Source of the DNA: Sedimentibacter sp. MB31-C6
Lineage (GTDB): Bacteria; Bacillota; Clostridia; Tissierellales; Sedimentibacteraceae
Length of the DNA stretch: 64,000 bases
Assembly (NCBI RefSeq): GCF_035934735.1
Contig: NZ_CP142396.1
Span: forward strand, 1,240,001 to 1,304,000
Direction: 5' to 3'
The first letter of the stretch is position 1. Each line of letters starts with the position of its first letter. Of the stretch, positions 45,520-54,396 are shown one piece after another. The notes beneath the pieces are model-generated. The model was not told the DNA's origin and ran no database searches. It saw nothing but the letters and a program-made list of their open reading frames with translations. The position numbers and the translations under genes are program-made.

Positions 45520-46548
45520 TTATTGCTCTTTTTTCTTAAATAATCCTATTCTATTTGCAAAATAAAAAATAACTATTACTACGGTAGCTACCACTAAATA
45601 ACCTGTTGCCGGTTCTGCATCAGCTATTATTACTGCTGCTATCCCTAACATCATACTTATAAAATACATAACTAAAACTGTTTGCCTTTGATTTAATCCT
45701 TTGCCCATAAGTTTATGATGAAGATGATCCTTATCTGCTTCCATTATAGGCTTTTTATTTAAATATCTCCTAATAATTGCACATGTAGTATCAAAAATAG
45801 GCAATCCTAATGCAAAAATAGGTATAATCAAAGCAACTGCAGCTACACTTTTAACCATACCTAAAACAGATGTTACTGCTAGCATATAACCAAGTAATAG
45901 AGCTCCTGTATCACCCATAAATATTTTAGCTGGATTAAAATTAAAAGGAAGAAACCCTAAAGATGCGCCTGCTATAATTGCGCACTGCATTACAATAAAA
46001 TAATGCCCTTTAATTGCTGCTGAAAACAATAAAGTAGTTGCAGCTATACTGGCAACCCCTGATGCTAGTCCATCTAAACCATCTATTAAATTAATAGTAT
46101 TTGTTATACCAACAATCCATATTATTGTTATAGGAACTGACAACCAATTTAATAGGTAACTCATGCCCGTTTCTGATAATGGATTTGTAATAAAATGTAT
46201 TAATACGCCTCCCTTTATTGCCAATAATGCTACAACAATTTGCATCACTAGTTTTATCTTTGCAGGCATACCATACATATCATCAATTACACCTGTTAAT
46301 ACAATAATAGTTGCACCTATCATTATATATATATTAGTTTCAGTATGCTCCATATAAACAAACATACATGCTATAATTGATATATATATTGCCAATCCTC
46401 CAAAATAAGGCATTGGCTTTTTATGTATTTTCCTATTTTCCTTCGGAACATCTAATGCACCTACTTTAAATGCAAGTCTTCTTGCAAGAGGTGTCATTAA
46501 AAACGATATAAATAAAGCCGATAAAAAAGCTATAATATAATTAGTCAT
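45520..46548 (-). CDS. tagO: Undecaprenyl-phosphate GlcNAc-1-phosphate transferase (TagO/WecA/MraY family)
   Basis: A 342-residue membrane protein with about ten helices. DVPKENRKIHKKPMPYFGG, NTINLIDGLDGLASG with the catalytic acidic residues, FMGDTGALLLGY and DKDHLHHKLM are the WecA/TagO pattern; the last replaces the MraY HHH motif. It attaches GlcNAc-phosphate to the lipid carrier. It lies 2 bp after rpiB and upstream of wecB. Confidence 0.92.
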   Translation of the reverse strand: MTNYIIAFLSALFISFLMTPLARRLAFKVGALDVPKENRKIHKKPMPYFGGLAIYISIIACMFVYMEHTETNIYIMIGATIIVLTGVIDDMYGMPAKIKLVMQIVVALLAIKGGVLIHFITNPLSETGMSYLLNWLSVPITIIWIVGITNTINLIDGLDGLASGVASIAATTLLFSAAIKGHYFIVMQCAIIAGASLGFLPFNFNPAKIFMGDTGALLLGYMLAVTSVLGMVKSVAAVALIIPIFALGLPIFDTTCAIIRRYLNKKPIMEADKDHLHHKLMGKGLNQRQTVLVMYFISMMLGIAAVIIADAEPATGYLVVATVVIVIFYFANRIGLFKKKEQ

Positions 46549-46550
46549 TA

Positions 46551-47006
46551 TTATTCCTCTTCTTTTCTTGACCTTTCAATTTCCATTATTTTATTAACTC
46601 GATTTTCATGTCTGCCACCTTCAAATTCAGTAGAAATCCAAGAATCAACTATATTAAGAGCTAATCCGCTACCAATTACTCTATTCCCTAAAGCAAGCAT
46701 ATTTGCATTATTATGCATTCTTGACATTTTAGCCATATATTCGTCAGTACAAAGTGCACATCTAATTCCTTTTACTTTATTAGCAGCTATAGATATGCCA
46801 ATACCTGTACCACATATTACTATACCTCTATCTGCTTCCTTTCTAATAACCGCTTCTGCTGCTTCTTTTCCGAAATCAGGATAATCTACAGATTCTATAT
46901 TATATGTACCTACATCTATTACATAATAGTCCTTCTTCATTAAATGTTCCTTAATTATTTCCTTTAATTCATAGCCTCCATGATCACATCCAAGCACTAT
47001 TTTCAT
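46551..47006 (-). CDS. rpiB: Ribose-5-phosphate isomerase B
   Basis: A 151-residue RpiB/LacAB family isomerase. IVLGCDHGGYELKE, the catalytic Cys/Thr region ADRGIVICGTGIGISIAANK and ARMHNNANMLALGNR-like sequence (SRMHNNANMLALGNR) are present. The start at 47006 follows GGAGG; 21 bp of upstream in-frame sequence was excluded. The ywlC-ywlE-rpiB order occurs in many Firmicutes. Confidence 0.95.
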   Translation of the reverse strand: MKIVLGCDHGGYELKEIIKEHLMKKDYYVIDVGTYNIESVDYPDFGKEAAEAVIRKEADRGIVICGTGIGISIAANKVKGIRCALCTDEYMAKMSRMHNNANMLALGNRVIGSGLALNIVDSWISTEFEGGRHENRVNKIMEIERSRKEEE

Positions 47007-47050
47007 ACTTTCCTCCATTTTCAACAATTTGTCCGCTTTCTTATTTGCTT

Positions 47051-47533
47051 CTATTTCGCTATTTCATCTATGTTTTTTATTATTCTTTTTAGCTCAGATT
47101 CAATTTCTCTCATGCTCATTTCGTATACATTATAGCTCATTCCATATGGGTCAGCAATATCTAAATTATAACTATCTGAAATTTCACTATTAATTTTTAA
47201 AGCAAATTCCTTTAATGTATAAGTTTTATGAGATGCCTTTGTAGAAAATCTGTTAACTATTTTTTTGTGACTTTCTGTCATTGTTAATATTAAATCTGCC
47301 TTCTGTATCATTTCATCTGTAAGTTGTCTGGCTTTGTGATTTTTAATATCAATACCCTTTTCCTCTAAAACCATTATTGCCTTTTCATTAGCACTTTCAC
47401 CTTCAAAAGCACTAATTCCTGCAGATGATACATTAACGTTGTTAATATTATTTTTTTTTAGCATTTCCTTGAAAATTCCTTCTGCCATACTACTTCTACA
47501 AGTGTTTCCTGTACATACAAACAATATATTCAT
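47051..47533 (-). CDS. ywlE: Low-molecular-weight phosphatase, probable protein-arginine phosphatase (YwlE-like)
   Basis: A 160-residue enzyme of the LMW-PTP fold. The P-loop is VCTGNTCRSS; the threonine in this loop is the residue that shifts specificity toward phosphoarginine in Bacillus YwlE, where most tyrosine phosphatases have isoleucine. DIADPYGMS carries the general acid. Its position between a tsaC-like gene and rpiB matches the Bacillus locus. McsB, the partner kinase, is not in the window. Confidence 0.88.
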   Translation of the reverse strand: MNILFVCTGNTCRSSMAEGIFKEMLKKNNINNVNVSSAGISAFEGESANEKAIMVLEEKGIDIKNHKARQLTDEMIQKADLILTMTESHKKIVNRFSTKASHKTYTLKEFALKINSEISDSYNLDIADPYGMSYNVYEMSMREIESELKRIIKNIDEIAK

Positions 47534-47541
47534 ACTTCACC

Positions 47542-48600
47542 TCATACTATAATAGTTTTATTGGCGGCCTTACTTAATCTATTCATTATAGCCTTCCCAA
47601 GTCCTTCTTCATTAACTGCCTCGGCTAATATTACATCTATACCCATTTGGTCAAATTTTCTTAAGTCCCTAAATAAATTAGACGATATAGTTAATAAATT
47701 TGTTCTATCTCCTACACAAATAACATTTTTTTTATTATAATATTTATGAGTTTGGTCAGTAGACATAATTCCAACGGTTTTACCTTCTAATTCAAACTTC
47801 TCATAATCTTCTATAATTTTTTCTACAATATTTTCTACTAAACCTTTGTAAAGTATTACTTTTGCTTTAGGAGAATAATGTCTGTATTTTTGTCCTGGAG
47901 ACTTTGGAATTATTTTTTCGTTACTTTTAATAATAGCTGGATCGTACTCACATTCACCTAAAACTTTAACTATATCCTCAATCGTAACTCCTCCTGGTCT
48001 TAATATCATAGGAACTTCACTTGTCATATCAACAACAGTAGATTCTAACCCTATATATGTACTACCACCATCTATTATCATATCAACTTTTCCCATAAGA
48101 TCTTCTATAACATGTGCTGCTTCTGTTGGACTTGGCTTTCCTGAAGTATTAGCACTTGGTGCTGCTATTGGCTTTTTGCTTTCTTTCAACAATTCTAAAG
48201 CAATTTTATTTAAAGGAAATCTAATTGCTGCAGTTTTCAGACCAGCTGATATTTTATCGGATAATACGTCACTTTTATCGAAAATCATAGTTAATGGACC
48301 AGGCCAATATTTATTAGCTAAATTTTTTGCATTCTCGGGGACTTCTTCAACTAAATCATATAAATCATCAAAATCTCCAATATGAACTATAAGTGGATTG
48401 TCCTGTGGTCGTCCCTTTGCCTTAAATATTTTATCCACTGCTTCATCATTTAATGCATCTGCTCCTATACCATAAACTGTCTCTGTTGGAAATACCACTA
48501 TCCCGCCATTATTAATAATTTCAGCCGCTTCTTTTATGATATCACAATCTATATTATTTGGATTAATTTTAACTATTTTTGTATTAATTTTGTCTTTCAT
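47542..48600 (-). CDS. tsaC: Threonylcarbamoyl-AMP synthase (Sua5/YwlC type)
   Basis: A 352-residue enzyme making threonylcarbamoyl-AMP for the t6A modification of tRNA. The N-terminal YrdC domain has GGIVVFPTETVYGIGADA, KAKGRPQDNPLIVHI and AAPSANTSGKPSPTEA. A linker and a C-terminal Sua5 domain follow (SPGQKYRHYSPKAKVIL). The start at 48600 has AAAAGGAT upstream; an in-frame ATG 63 bp earlier would add a non-conserved segment. Only the Sua5 subclass carries the second domain. Confidence 0.94.
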   Translation of the reverse strand: MKDKINTKIVKINPNNIDCDIIKEAAEIINNGGIVVFPTETVYGIGADALNDEAVDKIFKAKGRPQDNPLIVHIGDFDDLYDLVEEVPENAKNLANKYWPGPLTMIFDKSDVLSDKISAGLKTAAIRFPLNKIALELLKESKKPIAAPSANTSGKPSPTEAAHVIEDLMGKVDMIIDGGSTYIGLESTVVDMTSEVPMILRPGGVTIEDIVKVLGECEYDPAIIKSNEKIIPKSPGQKYRHYSPKAKVILYKGLVENIVEKIIEDYEKFELEGKTVGIMSTDQTHKYYNKKNVICVGDRTNLLTISSNLFRDLRKFDQMGIDVILAEAVNEEGLGKAIMNRLSKAANKTIIV

Positions 48601-48851
48601 TATATATCCTTTTCTATGTTTATACTTATGTAGTCTTGAAATGTCTTCAGTACAATATTGCATTCTTATGTTTGATTATATACTACAATTAAATTATGTA
48701 CAACAATTTTTAAACTTTGTACAATTTATTTCTTAATCTTGTATTTTAAACATATATATTAATATAACATTAAAGTATTGCGCATGCATTTCATTATACA
48801 TTTTATCAAGGCTATGGATAGTTGTAAATAATGATTAACAAGGAGGTTACA

Positions 48852-49589
48852 TTGAATATTTTAAATTTCTTTATAACAGGATTTATAATTGGTGGAATAG
48901 GTACATGTATAGGAGGTATATTATCAATATTAATATACAAGCCAAGCGATAGAGCCATTTCAGGATTATTAAGCTATGCTGCAGGTATAATGCTAGCTAT
49001 TATTTCCTTTGATTTAATGCCTAAGGCATATGAAATAGGTGGGTTTTTTATAGTGACTTTAGGTCTTGCTATTGGTTTAATTATTATTTTTATTGCTGAA
49101 AGAATGATTCCTTCAAATAAATTTAAAAAATATAGAGGAAAAAATTTAAGTTATATTAAAATGAGTATGATAATTATTATTAGTTTAAGTTTACATAACT
49201 TTCCTGAAGGTGTTGCCATTGGTTCAAGTTCTTTCTATTCAAGTGAATTAGGAATAAAAATTGGAATCCTAATAGCTGCTCATAATATTCCAGAAGGTAT
49301 GAGCGTTGGTATTCCTTTGAAAATGGCAGGGTCAAATCCTTTATCCATAATTATTTTAACTTTATTAACAGGTCTTCCAACTGCTTTTGGGGCTGTCTTA
49401 GGTGCAATATTAGGAGGAATATCAGATTACTTTATCGCTTTTTGTCTTTCTGCTGCTGCCAGTAGTATGCTATATGTTTCTGCTAACAAGCTTATACCAG
49501 AAGCTAATATTTTACATCAGGGAAAAAGTTCTGCAATCTTTCTATTAATAGGATTTATTTGTGGATGTTATTTATCCTTTGCTATATAA
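48852..49589 (+). CDS. ZIP-family metal (zinc/iron) transporter
   Basis: A 245-residue membrane protein with about eight helices. SLHNFPEGVAIGSS and AHNIPEGMSVGIPLKMAG are the two conserved metal-binding helices of ZupT-type ZIP proteins. Start TTG at 48852 was chosen because AAGGAGG precedes it by 5 bp; the ATG at 48831 has no such site. It probably imports zinc or another divalent metal. The stop abuts the stop of the convergent DUF3343 gene with no gap. Confidence 0.92.
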   Translation: MNILNFFITGFIIGGIGTCIGGILSILIYKPSDRAISGLLSYAAGIMLAIISFDLMPKAYEIGGFFIVTLGLAIGLIIIFIAERMIPSNKFKKYRGKNLSYIKMSMIIIISLSLHNFPEGVAIGSSSFYSSELGIKIGILIAAHNIPEGMSVGIPLKMAGSNPLSIIILTLLTGLPTAFGAVLGAILGGISDYFIAFCLSAAASSMLYVSANKLIPEANILHQGKSSAIFLLIGFICGCYLSFAI

Positions 49590-49814
49590 CTAAATATTTA
49601 AATAAATATTATCATAATCCAAATTATTATCATTAACAATAGATTGAAGTATGTCAATATCATCTTTGTTAAATCTACCACATAAACCACAGCTAGAACT
49701 GATGCTTCTAGGTACAGGTATAATTTTTAATTTTATTTTATGCTTTTTTAATTCAGCTTCGAATTTCATGGCATACGATACTGATTTAAAAGTAATATAA
49801 CCATATTGCTTCAT
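49590..49814 (-). CDS. DUF3343 protein (putative Se/S carrier-like)
   Basis: A 74-residue protein with the DUF3343 pattern: YITFKSVSYAMKFEAELKKHKIKLKIIPVPRSISSSCGLC. The CGLC pair is the likely functional site. Proteins of this family are annotated as putative selenium/sulfur carriers and often appear next to selenium-related genes, but none is seen here. It is on the minus strand, converging with the ZIP gene, preceded by AAAGGGG. Confidence 0.85.
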   Translation of the reverse strand: MKQYGYITFKSVSYAMKFEAELKKHKIKLKIIPVPRSISSSCGLCGRFNKDDIDILQSIVNDNNLDYDNIYLNI

Positions 49815-49881
49815 TTTTCAATCCCCTTTTCAATTATTATTAAAGTATATCAATAGTAATTTTATTAGTCTAATAAAAAAA

Positions 49882-49909
49882 AGTTATGATTAGATATCTA
49901 ATCATAACT
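49882..49909 (-). terminator. Terminator of the ggt gene
   Basis: AGTTATGATTAGA and TCTAATCATAACT form a perfect hairpin with a run of T on the minus strand, 18 bp after the ggt stop. Confidence 0.88.
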
Positions 49910-49927
49910 ATATTTTATATTAAAAAA

Positions 49928-51532
49928 TTACCATACTGCTATATGACCATCTGCTCTATGTTCAGTACCTCCACAATAAGTTCCCTCTTCTGTTCTAAGG
50001 ATTATTTGTCCTCTTCCAAAAGGATACTCATCAGTTTGAATTTTAATGTCATGCCCTCTTTTTATTAAATCATTAACAATATATGTTGGAACTCCCTTTT
50101 CCACTTCAAAAGTTTTATCTTTAGTCCACATCCATCTTGGTGCATCTAATGCTTCCTGAGGATTCATATCAAAATCTAATATATTCATCACAACTTGAAC
50201 ATGTCCTTGAGGTTGCATAAAAGCTCCCATTACTCCAAATGGACCTACTGCCTTACCATCCTTTGTTAAAAATCCAGGTATTATTGTATGATATGTTTTT
50301 TTATGAGGAAGTAAACAATTATCATGATTTAAGTCGAAACTAAAATTATTTCCTCTATTTTGAAGTGCAATACCTGTTTCTGGTATTACAATACCTGATC
50401 CAAACCCTAAATAATTACTTTGAATATATGACACCATATTTCCTTCTTCATCAGCTGTACACAGATAAACTGTACCACCACAATTAGGGTCACCAGCTTC
50501 AGGGCTAAGAGCTTCTTCTGTTATTAATGATTTTCTTTTCTGACCATATTCATTTGATAATAGTTTGCTTACTTCAACTTTCATTTTACTTTTATCAGTA
50601 ATATATTTTATTCCATCAGCAAAAGCAAGTTTCATAGCCTCCATTTGTTTATGATATGTATCACCGATTTCTTTTTTATCAAATTCAAAACCCTTTAATA
50701 TATTTAATGCCATAAGAGCTACTAGTCCTTGACCGTTAGGTGGTATTTCCCAAACATCATATCCCCTATAATTCACATTAATTGGTTCAACCCATTCAGG
50801 TTTATAATCCATTAAATCTTTTTTACTTAAATAACCATTATACTTTTTGAAAAAAGCATCAATTTTATCTCCTATTTCCCCTTTATAAAATGATTCTCCT
50901 TTAGTTTTACCTATGGATTCAAGAGTATCTGCATGGTAAGGAAGTTTCCATAACTCTCCATTTCTAGGGGTTCTGCCATCCTTTGTAAAAGTATCAAACC
51001 AATATTTGAACTCTTCGCCATCTTCTTTTTTATAAGTATCATAAGCTTCATCCCAAAATCTCTTTACAGTTGTTGAAACTGTAAAGCCATTTCTAGCATA
51101 ATTAATAGCTGGTTCTAAAACTTCTGATAATGGAAGCTTTCCAAATTTAGAGGACAATTCTACCCAAGCTGCAGGTGCTCCAGGTACCATTACAGGTATA
51201 ACACCATACTTAGGTATTTCTGTATAACCTCTTTTCTTAAGCTTTTCAATAGATATATCATAAGGTGAATACCCACTTGCATTCAAACCATGAAGTTTGT
51301 CTTTAGTCCATACTAATGCAAAGGCATCACTTCCTAACCCATTTGATGTAGGTTCAACAACAGTTAAGCAAGCCGCTGTAGCTATTGCTGCATCAATGGC
51401 ATTTCCGCCTTTTTTTAATATTTCCAACCCTGCTTGAGATGCTAAAGGTTGAGATGTTGCTACCATACCTCTATTAGCATACATAACATTTCTTCTAGAT
51501 GGATACTTAAATTCTGTAGGATTATAATTCAT
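49928..51532 (-). CDS. ggt: Gamma-glutamyltransferase family protein
   Basis: A 534-residue Ntn hydrolase that should self-cleave at the threonine in GGTVYLCTADEEGN. Family features include GGNAIDAAIATAACLTVVEPTSNGLGSDAF, GMVATSQPLAS and VPGAPAAWVELS. No signal peptide is visible, so it appears cytoplasmic, unlike secreted GGT of many bacteria. It probably cleaves gamma-glutamyl peptides or related amides; family members with other substrates exist. It is monocistronic with an AAAGGAGG site. Confidence 0.9.
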   Translation of the reverse strand: MNYNPTEFKYPSRRNVMYANRGMVATSQPLASQAGLEILKKGGNAIDAAIATAACLTVVEPTSNGLGSDAFALVWTKDKLHGLNASGYSPYDISIEKLKKRGYTEIPKYGVIPVMVPGAPAAWVELSSKFGKLPLSEVLEPAINYARNGFTVSTTVKRFWDEAYDTYKKEDGEEFKYWFDTFTKDGRTPRNGELWKLPYHADTLESIGKTKGESFYKGEIGDKIDAFFKKYNGYLSKKDLMDYKPEWVEPINVNYRGYDVWEIPPNGQGLVALMALNILKGFEFDKKEIGDTYHKQMEAMKLAFADGIKYITDKSKMKVEVSKLLSNEYGQKRKSLITEEALSPEAGDPNCGGTVYLCTADEEGNMVSYIQSNYLGFGSGIVIPETGIALQNRGNNFSFDLNHDNCLLPHKKTYHTIIPGFLTKDGKAVGPFGVMGAFMQPQGHVQVVMNILDFDMNPQEALDAPRWMWTKDKTFEVEKGVPTYIVNDLIKRGHDIKIQTDEYPFGRGQIILRTEEGTYCGGTEHRADGHIAVW

Positions 51533-51640
51533 ATTGCTATTGCCTCCTTTTATTATGTCTAGTTATTACATTATTATATTATCAATGTTATATATTATCA
51601 ATAGGGATTGGTGGAAAACAGCAACATTATTTTTAATATA

Positions 51641-51674
51641 ATAAAAAATCGCAAGGTTTTTAATCCTTACGACT
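51641..51674 (-). terminator. Terminator of the DUF1540 gene
   Basis: Minus-strand TCGTAAGG pairs with CCTTGCGA through one U-G wobble, followed by a T-run. The wobble makes the stem specific to the minus-strand RNA. Confidence 0.75.
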
Positions 51675-51718
51675 TTGTCTGCTGTATTAAACTATTTTCA
51701 TAATATTATACTACATTA

Positions 51719-52048
51719 TTATCTTTTGTCATCTTCTAAAAAATACTTAAATGTACTACAGCATGTTTCTTCAGGTACTTTAGCATTTTTGCCATTTACC
51801 AATACATTGGTAGCTTCGCACTTTTCATCTTTATTGTATTCACATTTTACCGCTCCACACTTAATTTCCATATTTTTATATGGATCTCCTACAGAACTTT
51901 TAATACCAGGTTTCTGTTCAACAAATGTATCACAACAAGTTGAACGGCTTTCGAAAGCTTTTTTTCCGTCAACTTTTAGTGTTGGTGCAGTACAACCCTG
52001 TCTTTCATTATAAAAACAGTTCGTTACTGTACAACTAATTCTTGCCAT
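51719..52048 (-). CDS. DUF1540 protein with two cysteine-rich repeats
   Basis: A 109-residue protein of two DUF1540 repeats (about residues 4-45 and 58-100), each with four to five cysteines in a C-x5-C-x5-C-like spacing (ISCTVTNCFYNERQGCTA, IKCGAVKCEYNKDEKC) and a closing STCC or ETCC. These would bind zinc or form disulfides. Function is unknown; these proteins are common in Clostridia and spore formers. The start at 52048 has AAAGGAG upstream; the in-frame ATG 18 bp earlier precedes that site. Confidence 0.88.
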   Translation of the reverse strand: MARISCTVTNCFYNERQGCTAPTLKVDGKKAFESRSTCCDTFVEQKPGIKSSVGDPYKNMEIKCGAVKCEYNKDEKCEATNVLVNGKNAKVPEETCCSTFKYFLEDDKR

Positions 52049-52128
52049 AACATTATCTCCTTTCATAGATGATTAATGTTATTTTATCCCAAAGATAAAA
52101 TATTATTAATGTTATAGCATTTTCATAT

Positions 52129-53199
52129 TTACTTATAATAAGCTAAAAGCAAATCAACCATTCTACCATAACTTTTTACACCATCTTGCTGATTATTTGC
52201 CTTTAAATAACTATCATTAACCTTATTTGAAATTTCAGCTACCTTAGTATCAAATTGTTTCCAATATAAATTAGAATAACTTAAATCTTTTTTGACATCA
52301 TCAGAAAGAGAACTATATATTTTTATATAAGCATTGTAATCTTCCTCATAAAGAACATTCATACTATGATTTAAAGCAAGCATGGTACCACTATAAGCGA
52401 AATCTTCATATCCTGAATTTATACAAGCTAAATATGAAATAAAATTAGCTTCATCCTCCCTCATAAATCCTCTTAAATGTACGAGTTCATGACACATAGT
52501 TGATGGTATTTGATATGGTGGTATATCTACATTAATATTGGATTCAAAAGTAAATGGAAAAAACATACCTGTTATGTTTATATAAGACATAGCTCTTGAT
52601 AACATTACAGGTTTTGGAGCAGGATAATTTCCTTTCAAAATTTCATATGTGTTAGATATATTACTAAAAGAAGACTGTGCCCTAATAGAAGTTTCGTAAT
52701 AGGTGTTATCAAATACATCCGCTACATCAAATTCATTTGTTTCCAACATTGTTCTTAAGTCATTTGCTTGATTCTTTAACACTTCACAAAGATCTATTAA
52801 TTCTTCCCTAGTAGACGGTTTTATTTCAAGTCCACTGTATGCTGTAAATTCATATCTATAATAATTAATACCACAAAATAAAACAAATAAAAAATAAATA
52901 CAAGCAGTTAATACAATTATATTTAAAAAAAACATCTTAAAATATTTAGCAGATTTATCTATTATTGTTTTTATTATAGTTATAATCAAATAACTAATCA
53001 TGCTAATCACTAATATTACTATTATAATTTCTGTCAAGGATATAGACACTAGTGAAGAAGTATATCCTATCACCTTTGAAAAAATAGAATATACTTTAGT
53101 AGCATAATACTCCGCAAACATCTGGTTATATTTTGCAATTTGAGTTAATAGTAATGATATTGGTATTAAAATTAAAAACAAAATTCTCTTATATTTCAT
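52129..53199 (-). CDS. DUF3810 membrane protein, putative zinc metalloprotease
   Basis: A 356-residue protein with about three N-terminal helices (residues 7-25, 50-80, 92-112), then an external domain. HELVH at 237-241 with Glu248 in REDEANF is an HExxH zincin-like site. The family DUF3810 is otherwise uncharacterised. It lies between DUF1540 and dipeptide epimerase genes, 77 bp from the latter, so a link to peptidoglycan peptides is possible but not shown. No recognisable partner domain. Confidence 0.85.
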   Translation of the reverse strand: MKYKRILFLILIPISLLLTQIAKYNQMFAEYYATKVYSIFSKVIGYTSSLVSISLTEIIIVILVISMISYLIITIIKTIIDKSAKYFKMFFLNIIVLTACIYFLFVLFCGINYYRYEFTAYSGLEIKPSTREELIDLCEVLKNQANDLRTMLETNEFDVADVFDNTYYETSIRAQSSFSNISNTYEILKGNYPAPKPVMLSRAMSYINITGMFFPFTFESNINVDIPPYQIPSTMCHELVHLRGFMREDEANFISYLACINSGYEDFAYSGTMLALNHSMNVLYEEDYNAYIKIYSSLSDDVKKDLSYSNLYWKQFDTKVAEISNKVNDSYLKANNQQDGVKSYGRMVDLLLAYYK

Positions 53200-53276
53200 A
53201 TATTTTCCTTTAATTTTTTATACCATTATATCATTATATCTTTATCATATGTTATTTTTTTAAATAAAAATAATCT

Positions 53277-54368
53277 TTAGTTAAAATATCTTATACCGTT
53301 AACTTTTTTAACGCCAAGACCTGGCTGGTCATTTAATGTAATTTTGTATTCATTAAATACTACTCCGCCTTCTACAGGATCTTCGCTACAAAGAACAGGT
53401 CCGTCTAAATCTATTTTAGTTATTATACTTTTTGCTGCTGCTAAATGTACTGCTGCATTTACACTTACCTTTGCTTCCAACATACAGCCTATCATACATT
53501 CAACACCATAGATTTCTGCAACAGAACAAATTTTCAATGCATTGTGTAACCCCCCTGTCTTCATTAATTTAATATTAACGAAATCTGCTGCTCTAGTTTG
53601 AAGAATTGTTAATGCATCTTCAGGTGAGAATACTGATTCATCTGCTAACACAGGAATTGATATATTATCAGTTACAAACTTTAAACCTTCTATATCATGA
53701 GCAATAACCGGTTGCTCAACAAATTCAATATCAAGACCTTCATCTTCCATTTTCCTTAATACTTTAACTGCTTCTTTTGGTTTCCAACCTTGATTAGCGT
53801 CTATTCTCAACTTGATATCATAACCAACCGCTTTTCTTATAGCCTTCATTCTTTCAATATCTTTTGCTGAATCTTTGCCAACCTTTATTTTTAATGTTTC
53901 AAATCCCCTACTAATAGCATCAATACTGTCTTTTGCCATTTCTTCAGGATCATTTACACTTATAGTTATATCTGTAATAATTTCTTTCCTATGACCTCCT
54001 AATAACTTGTAAAGAGGTGCATTGTACAATTGACCATATAAGTCATATAAAGCTATGTCAACTGCTGCCTTAGCACTAGAATTTTTAACTACGCAACTGT
54101 TTAATTTAAGCATAATATCTTCAAAGTTTTCAACATCCATACCTGCGATATTTTTTATTATATGTTCTTTTAATGCTCCTACAATAGAACCTTTAGTATC
54201 TCCTGTAATAACTCCTGTAGGTGGTGCTTCTCCATATCCTACATGACCTGTATCAGTATGAATTTCAACTATTATATCTTCTACACTACTAACTGTTCTT
54301 AGGGCTGTTTTAAAAGGTGTTTTCAAAGGCACTGAAATTTCACCTATTCTTATATCTGTAATTTTCAT
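53277..54368 (-). CDS. Dipeptide epimerase (L-Ala-D/L-Glu type, enolase superfamily)
   Basis: A 363-residue mandelate-racemase-like enzyme. The barrel has the two catalytic lysines, in TLKIKVGKD and in FVNIKLMKTGG, and acidic metal ligands in LRIDANQGW and EQPV, then LADESVFS. This arrangement and GIRYF-type end match Ala-Glu epimerase, which interconverts L-Ala-D-Glu and L-Ala-L-Glu from peptidoglycan. The following dipeptidase gene, 28 bp upstream, supports peptide recycling. Substrate specificity is not proven. Confidence 0.88.
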   Translation of the reverse strand: MKITDIRIGEISVPLKTPFKTALRTVSSVEDIIVEIHTDTGHVGYGEAPPTGVITGDTKGSIVGALKEHIIKNIAGMDVENFEDIMLKLNSCVVKNSSAKAAVDIALYDLYGQLYNAPLYKLLGGHRKEIITDITISVNDPEEMAKDSIDAISRGFETLKIKVGKDSAKDIERMKAIRKAVGYDIKLRIDANQGWKPKEAVKVLRKMEDEGLDIEFVEQPVIAHDIEGLKFVTDNISIPVLADESVFSPEDALTILQTRAADFVNIKLMKTGGLHNALKICSVAEIYGVECMIGCMLEAKVSVNAAVHLAAAKSIITKIDLDGPVLCSEDPVEGGVVFNEYKITLNDQPGLGVKKVNGIRYFN

Positions 54369-54396
54369 TTTTATCCTCCAAATTTATATTTTTATA

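Noticed and set aside
48690-48730. GTACAA inverted/direct repeats upstream of the ZIP gene as a Zur site
   Set aside because: The match is short and AT-rich, no Zur consensus is visible, and the spacing is irregular.
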